Assembly: GCA_902459845.2 (NCBI GenBank)
Contig: CABPSV020000553.1
Span: 1-13,564 of the forward strand
DNA: 13,564 bases
Direction: 5' to 3'
Source: Hepatocystis sp. ex Piliocolobus tephrosceles
Taxonomy: Eukaryota > Apicomplexa > Aconoidasida > Haemosporida > Plasmodiidae
Part shown: positions 9,161 to 13,564 of the stretch, piece by piece
Layout of the letters: every line of letters begins with the position of its first letter
How positions within the stretch are numbered: position 1 is the stretch's first letter
Notes under the pieces: model-generated
Seen by the model: only the letters and a program-made list of their open reading frames with translations
Databases searched by the model: none
Told to the model about the DNA's origin: nothing
Translations under genes and position numbers: made by a program

Positions 9161-10642
9161 GAACCTAAACCCATTCGATAAAACAAATAATTGCGATTTT
9201 ATTTTAAATCAATGGAAGAAGTCAATAAAAATTTATATATCTTGGTTCCCAGAAATTATTGAAGACAAATATAAATCTAAATGTTTTTCTTCAGCAACTT
9301 ATTTAGTGTTTCATGTCGTTGTACCTGAATTTGAAAACAATACATATGATGAGTATACAGAAATTTTAACAAAATATAATAATTATGATTTTTATAAAAT
9401 TGTTGAACATGTAAATAATGTTATTAATAAAAAAAATGATAAAAGATATGGTAGTAACTACATATTAAATCAAAGTGACATAAATTCATCAAATGTTTTT
9501 TCTCATAGTCACGAAAATGGTAATTTCCATAAAAAAAATTATGAACAGACAGGTAATATGATAAAAAATGGACAAACTATGAATTACAAACAAAATGTGG
9601 ATAATCCGATTGTAGTTAATAACAAATATGAAAAAGTGATAAATAATCAGATAGAAAAAGAGAAGGTTAAAAAAAATGAACAGACTGAACAGATAGAACA
9701 GGAGATGAGAAATCAGAATGTAGGATATGATGAAATGTACATGATAAAAAATGATGAAAGTTTATCTTTTGAAAAACAAGGGGTACAAAAAAAAGATAAT
9801 AAAATAAAAAATAACAAAAATGATAAATGTGTTAATAATAATCACATGATAGAGTATTGTGTTAGTACGTCCATAGGTAATGATAGTGTTAGTGGCGGGA
9901 AGAGTAAAGTGATAAATTTAGTTCATATGATAAATGAAAATAATTCCGAATTCATGGAAAAAATAAACAAAGAAAATGAACATGTTAATAAATTTAACGA
10001 AAAAAAAGAAAAAATATTTGTTTTTTCTTTTAACGTATTAGATTTAAAATATAATGAACAAGTAAAAAAGTTATTAGATGATTGTATGACCGAAAAAATG
10101 ATTTGTTCACAGGATCAACCATATAATATTAGTAAAGATATGATAAATAATTTGAATAGTAGCGATAGTAAAAATATAAAAAGTCCGTTTTTATTTGTCG
10201 TGTACGATTTAAAACATTTAATACACATTTTTAATAATATAAATATAAAATTCCCAAATTTCAGTAAAGTTTTTGATATATATATAATGAGCTCATTACT
10301 ACAAATTTCACAACGAGGTGATAAATTACAAAACATATTTAATGAATACTTAAATGGTAGGAATACATCACTTATTTGTTATAATTCAAATAAAATGATA
10401 AAAAATATTGAAAAATATTTTTCTTCTTGTTTTTTTATGCCCCCTGAATATTCAGATGTATTATCAGGAAGGTATGGTATTTTTGGTTGGGGTAAGTACC
10501 AAAAAAAAAAAGTTAATTTATCTAATAAAACAGTGACTCAACATGTATTAAAAGAATGTTTGTTTGGTAATAAAATTGCAGGAAGTGATCACATAACTGA
10601 TATGACAGCTACTACTGATGTTGGTAGTGGTAGTAGTAGTAA

Positions 10643-10689
<47 letters not shown>

Positions 10690-13367
10690 ATACCCATAAC
10701 ACGGATCAAGAACAAAATGAGGATAATAAAAACGAAAAGGGGGAGACAGTAAAAAGTAGCAAAAAAAAAAAAAATAAAGGAAATAAAGGAAATGAAGGGA
10801 ATGAAGGGAATGAAGGGAATAGCGAAAATAAAGGAAAAAAAGAAAAGAAGGAAAGCAGTTTTTCGTCTAAACTAAAAAAAGATTATAATAACGAATTATG
10901 TTATTTAACTTTTACACATGTACAAATACAAAATATAAATAATATAAAAAAAATTATATTCGGAAATAAAAGAAGTGTAAACGAAATTACGAAGGAAGAC
11001 ATGATAAGCTATTGTGTATCAAGGAACTTATGTTTAATTATTTTGTTTGATTATATATTAAATATATTAAAACAAAATATATATCTTTTAAATATATATG
11101 TTAAGTTAGAACAACCACTAATATATTCTATTAATCAAATGGAACGAGTAGGTATTTTTTTAAATAAAAAAAAAATAGAAAAAATAGAGGAAAGCTCAAA
11201 TAATCCTTTAATATATAAAAATAAAATCGAAACACTTTGTAACTGTAATATAAACATGAATTCTTCTAAACAAGTTTCTTCTTTGTTATATAGTAATTTG
11301 GTGGAGTTGGTCAGTAACAACGAAACCTTACCCGTAGATGTACATTCCTATCTATATGATACTACACCACTAAAAAATAATATTACGGATGGAATACAAA
11401 ACCAGTCTATAGATATGAACGGAAAGGGATTTTATATTAACAAAAATAATATGTATAAAACTGGGAATAAAGTAATACCTTTTTTAGGTTCTGCAGGTAC
11501 AAAACGTGATAACAACTTTAACCACATGGGAAATAACTCAAAAAACAACTCACTAAACAACTCACTAAATTATCCAGCAAAACAGATTCCTTTAGCCAAC
11601 ACTATCGAACAAAACGAACTGACACGTAACAATGACAACAATTTATTAATTTCAATGGAAAATAAAAAATCTCATTTTAATATGACAATAAATGAAATGA
11701 AAAAAAATAAAAGTGTTCAAACAAATAATAAGATGTTAAAATTGATTGTAGATGAAATAGATAAAAATATATATATAGATAATAAAAATAAAGAAAAAAT
11801 AAAAAAAATTATAAACAATATAAAATTGTATAGAGAATCTAAAAAATTATTTCAAAATTATATTGAGAATTTACCTAAATATATACAAAAAGAAACAAAT
11901 AGAATTCATTGTAATTTTAATCAAATTGGTACTTCAACAGGTCGATTATCATGTGATCAACCAAACCTGCAAAATATTCATTCGAAATTTCGGTGTGCTA
12001 TATCAGCTGAAATAGTTGAAGATAACACCGTTCATGGAATACAAAATAAACACATAAAAAAAGAGATTGTTAAAAATGGGAATACAAAGTTAGCTGAAAT
12101 GGATACAAACAAAAATGATACAAACAAAAGTGATACAAACAAAAGTGATACAAACAAAAGTGATACAAACAAAAATGATGCCAGCAAAAATGATGCCAGA
12201 AAAAATGATGCCAGCAAAAATGATGCCAGCAAAAATGATGCCAGCAAAAATGATGCCAGCAAAAATGATGCCAGCAAAAATGATACAAGCAAAAATGATG
12301 CCAGCAAAAATGATGCCAGCAAAAATGATACAAGCAAAAATGGTGAAAAAATAAACTTACTTATGCCAAACGCAGAAATATGTCCTACTTCCAAAGAGAA
12401 AAAGAACAAATTTATAACTTTTGATTATAGACAAATGGAATTATTTGTTATGGCTTATTTGAGTTTTGATGTCCATTTATTGAAGTTATTAAGTTACAAT
12501 GATGTTTTTATTGAAACAGGAAAAATTTTATTTCATACCAACGAAGTGACTAACGACTTAAGAAGAATTACAAAAACTGTTCTTTATGGTATATTATATG
12601 GTCAAACAGAAAATGGTTTAGCAAAAAGTTTATTAATAAGTGATAAACTAGCTAAAAATTTGATTGATAGTTTTTTTCAACATTTTCCTAATGTATTTAA
12701 ATTCATGCAAATGCAAAAATATTTAGTAAAAAATATAAATTCGGTTTATACTTTAATAGGAAGAAAGAGAAATATTGATTCAACAATTAAAAATAAATAT
12801 AGAATTGGAATGAATACACCAATACAAGGTTGTGCAGCAGATATAATGAAATTTGCTCTTCTATCGTGTTCTACTATATTATCATATTTTGATACTAATC
12901 CTAACAAAAATTATAAATTATTACATGTTAATAATATTGATTTAAATAAAATAAATAAAAACAAAGATTTCCTAAATGCAACAAAATTAATATTACAAGT
13001 ACATGATGAATTATTATTTGAAACTGAACAAACAGCTACAACACCTATTATACAATTATTTACACCTATCCTTGAAAATGCATTCTATAATTTAATACAA
13101 TATACTAATACAACAGATAGGTTATTATTATTATATAATTATATGCATGATCATATTTCTATTAAAACTTATATAGACGAATTAAAAATAATAAATATGG
13201 AACATATTACATTGGATGATAACTATAACTCCTCTTCTCATAATTTGCTTCGCAGCGGTATGCACAATTTTAACAAAGAAACAATAGATAAAATAATTTT
13301 TAAAAATTTTAGTTTTATTTTGCCAGTAAAGGCTGAAATGGGTTACCATTACAAAGAATGTTCCTAA
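5076..13367 (+). CDS. Continuation: zinc-finger chromatin region fused to family A DNA polymerase
   Basis: An uninterrupted frame runs to the TAA at 13365-13367. Residue numbers here and in the domain entries count from the ATG at 5028. That ATG is probably not a real start, because 5028-5073 lies inside the helicase coding sequence in another frame. In order there are: an acidic region (84-124); a tandem PHD/PHD-like module (268-395); a basic/acidic coiled coil (about 396-500); a Cys cluster (592-600); a C2H2-like finger (856-873); Gly/Ser/Asn repeats; poly-Asn (1350-1376); a degenerate 3'-5' exonuclease-like domain (about 1664-1830); and a Pol A domain (2028 to end) with intact motifs A, B and C. 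An AT-rich non-coding spacer could not stay open this long, so either this is one gene or two coding regions have been joined in frame. The first half most likely belongs to the same remodeller as 839-5158. Confidence 0.85.
5274..5399 (+). repeat. 18-bp VDDGSG repeat and acidic Asp/Glu tract
   Basis: Three copies plus a partial copy of an 18-bp unit (gttgatgatggtagtggt) encode VDDGSG. They run into about 23 consecutive Asp/Glu residues. Acidic tracts are frequent in chromatin proteins and can contact histones; that role is inferred here. Confidence 0.88.
5829..6212 (+). other. Tandem PHD / PHD-like zinc module
   Basis: Two adjoining cross-brace zinc modules. The first has C268, C271, C299, C302, H307, C310, W322, C324 and, in the last position, H327 in place of the usual cysteine. 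The second starts immediately with C329 and C332, then C346, C349, C354, C357, W387, C389 and C392, with C354 standing where PHD fingers normally have histidine; C395 follows. The back-to-back arrangement and altered ligands recall tandem PHD-C5HCH modules of NSD-type proteins, but the match is only by pattern. It would add a second histone-reading site C-terminal to the ATPase. Confidence 0.85.
6213..6512 (+). other. Charged coiled-coil segment
   Basis: Residues about 396-495 are rich in Lys, Glu, Gln and Arg with regularly spaced Leu/Met/Ile and no proline or glycine. This is typical of a long helix or coiled coil. It follows the second zinc module directly and ends in a hydrophobic segment (FPPLFLKELISRIEYAKLL) that looks folded. 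It may mediate dimerisation or partner binding; no known family is recognised. Confidence 0.65.
6801..6860 (+). other. Cys-rich cluster (possible zinc knuckle)
   Basis: Residues 592-600 read CENCKLPCH, and a CC pair follows about 15 residues later. The flanks are Thr/Ala-rich and Asn/Ser-rich low complexity, so this short conserved-looking island stands out. Zinc binding is likely from the C-x2-C-x3-CH spacing but not certain. Confidence 0.5.
7214..7326 (+). repeat. (GGTGTT)n Gly-Val repeat
   Basis: A hexanucleotide array ggtgtt, interrupted by agtggt units, encodes Gly-Val and Ser-Gly-Gly. It is probably a disordered, length-variable linker. Confidence 0.9.
7593..7646 (+). other. C2H2-like zinc finger
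   Basis: C856-x2-C859-x9-H869-x3-H873, followed by another cysteine, sits in an otherwise low-complexity linker and leads into a charged helix (LTEEEKKEYEDKREKLKEL). The x9 spacing is shorter than the classical x12 finger. A folded-looking segment rich in aromatics continues to about 7870. This may be a DNA- or protein-binding element. Confidence 0.55.
7931..8054 (+). repeat. Gly/Asn/Ser repeat from GGT-rich tract
   Basis: Irregular GGT, AAT and AGT codons encode GGN and GGGS-type sequence, including a run of seven or more GGT codons around 8004-8024. It is a flexible linker, flanked on both sides by Lys-rich stretches. Confidence 0.9.
8334..8430 (+). repeat. Gly-Ser repeat from GGT/AGT codons
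   Basis: GGS and GGGS units encoded only by ggt and agt codons, interrupted by one Arg. It is the second long Gly-rich linker within 500 bases of the previous one and has the same codon make-up. Confidence 0.9.
8481..8564 (+). repeat. 12-bp tandem repeat, 7 copies (QNES to KNEI/KNET)
   Basis: Four perfect copies of caaaatgaatca, a variant caaaatgaaata, then two aaaaatgaa(a/c)-type copies encode QNES x4, QNEI, KNEI and KNET. The gradient of divergence along the array shows expansion at the 5' end. Confidence 0.92.
9075..9155 (+). repeat. (AAT)n poly-asparagine, 27 Asn
   Basis: Twenty-seven Asn codons, all AAT except one AAC near the start (residues 1350-1376). It separates a folded-looking segment (FHEQLMKDAHNTNF to NSYLNE) from another (NPFDKTNNCDFILNQW onward). 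It is a common Plasmodium motif and a prime site for length variation or assembly collapse. Confidence 0.95.
10017..10500 (+). other. Degenerate 3'-5' exonuclease-like domain
   Basis: Residues about 1664-1830 follow the order of the exonuclease-fold domain that precedes Pol A palms: FVFSFNV where the acidic DxE strand belongs, FLFVVYDLKHLIHIF, then FDIYIMSSLLQ and a LQNIFNEYL segment. Bacillus-type inactive domains have closely comparable YDLK and FDT.LA.YLL blocks. The metal-binding carboxylates of the first motif are absent, so proofreading is unlikely. Assignment rests on pattern and on position before the polymerase. Confidence 0.55.
10632..10688 (+). repeat. (AGT)n poly-serine
   Basis: Nineteen codons, all AGT serine except one AAT asparagine at 10641. 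It is a low-complexity insertion between the exonuclease-like domain and the Pol A thumb. Confidence 0.92.
10776..10820 (+). repeat. 9-bp tandem repeat, 5 copies (KGN/EGN)
   Basis: Two aaaggaaat units followed by three gaagggaat units encode KGN KGN EGN EGN EGN. The array lies in the same Lys-rich insertion as the poly-Ser run. Confidence 0.88.
11100..13364 (+). other. Family A DNA polymerase domain
   Basis: Template-directed DNA synthesis domain of the Pol I type. It opens with LEQPLIYSINQMERVGIFL (from 2027), the usual start of the thumb. TGRLSCDQPNLQNI (2304-2317) carries the conserved Arg (R2306). Motif A is DYRQMEL with catalytic D2466 and steric-gate E2471. Motif B is RRITKTVLYGILYG with R2512, K2516, Y2520 and Y2524. 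MNTPIQGCAAD lies at 2595-2605, and motif C is QVHDE with H2659, D2660 and E2661. All catalytic residues are present, so activity is expected. No FEN-type 5' nuclease precedes it, and there is no primase/helicase of the apicoplast PREX type. It could act in repair or organelle replication; the fusion context argues for a nuclear role, but a separately encoded polymerase remains possible. Confidence 0.92.
12102..12341 (+). repeat. 15-bp tandem repeat, 16 copies (DTNKN/DASKN)
   Basis: Sixteen units of 15 bp. The first five are gatacaaacaaaaat/agt (DTNKN or DTNKS), and the rest are mostly gatgccagcaaaaat (DASKN) with one DARKN and two DTSKN. The array lies between the PNLQNI segment and motif A of the polymerase palm, in an insertion of roughly 140 residues. 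Copies are nearly identical, so the array is young and likely polymorphic. Confidence 0.95.
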
Positions 13368-13564
13368 TTGTGGTTCATTTGTTTGGGGCACAACTTTTGT
13401 CATGTCTGCTTGTTAATTTTGTAATTTTATAATTTTGTAATTTTATAATTTTGTAATTTTATAATTTTGTAATTTTATAATTTTGTAATTTTATAATTTT
13501 GTAATTTTATAATTTTGTAATTTTGTAATTTTGTAATTTTGTAATTTTATAATTTTGTAATTTT
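13368..13564. other. 3' flank
   Basis: Non-coding sequence after the TAA at 13365-13367. The first 46 bases are of mixed composition and the rest is a minisatellite that reaches the window edge. It presumably contains the 3' UTR; no defined terminator or polyadenylation signal stands out. Confidence 0.8.
13414..13564. repeat. 8/16-bp minisatellite (gtaattttataatttt)
   Basis: Six 16-bp units gtaattttataatttt starting at 13421 are followed by three 8-bp units gtaatttt, one more 16-bp unit and a final 8-bp unit cut by the window edge. The higher-order unit is a dimer of 8-mers differing in the first base(s). The array begins only 47 bases after the stop codon, so it is probably partly transcribed. 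Confidence 0.93.

Noticed and set aside
12102..12341. Regular repeat array considered as CRISPR
   Set aside because: The units are 15 bp, contiguous, without spacers and in frame in a polymerase gene; the genome is eukaryotic.
9156..13367. Apicoplast replicative polymerase (PREX type)
   Set aside because: No primase/TWINKLE-like helicase is attached, the palm inserts differ, and no bipartite targeting peptide is visible at a plausible start.
1..13564. tRNA, rRNA or mobile element
   Set aside because: I saw no cloverleaf-like GC-rich segment, rRNA block, transposase or terminal inverted repeats on either strand.

Overview
The window looks like nuclear chromosomal DNA of a Plasmodium-type apicomplexan. 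The flanks are extremely AT-rich, with poly(dA), poly(dT) and (TA)n runs. The proteins are very large and carry long low-complexity inserts (poly-Asn from AAT, poly-Ser from AGT, poly-Gly from GGT, Lys runs). The conserved domains are eukaryotic: PHD fingers, an SNF2 ATPase and a family A DNA polymerase. The species cannot be fixed from sequence alone; an N-repeat-rich lineage such as Laverania or an avian parasite is plausible.

Layout: 1-838 is an AT-rich 5' flank with no gene. 839-5158 is an open frame carrying three PHD fingers, then an ISWI-like SNF2 ATPase whose two RecA lobes are separated by a repeat-rich insert of about 480 residues. The frame breaks in a run of 48 A (5074-5121). Coding continues in another frame without a stop to 13367. 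This second part holds an acidic tract, a tandem PHD/PHD-like zinc module, a coiled coil, further Cys/His clusters, long Gly/Ser/Asn linkers and a poly-Asn run. It ends in a degenerate 3'-5' exonuclease-like domain and a catalytically complete family A DNA polymerase. 13368-13564 is a 3' flank with an 8/16-bp minisatellite running off the window.

Reading: all coding is on the + strand. Taken literally, and allowing for a one-base error or slippage in the A run, this is one gene of roughly 4,170 codons fusing a histone-reading chromatin remodeller to a DNA polymerase. I know of no described protein with this architecture; the nearest analogy is DNA polymerase theta (SF2 helicase, disordered linker, Pol A). 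The main rival explanation is an assembly or gene-model join of two genes, most suspiciously at the (AAT)n tract at 9075-9155. From memory, unverified, P. falciparum annotates a PHD/ISWI SNF2 protein and a 'DNA polymerase 1' as separate genes not far apart on chromosome 6. Long reads or RNA spanning 8.9-9.6 kb would decide the fusion, and reads spanning 5.07-5.13 kb would decide the frame break.
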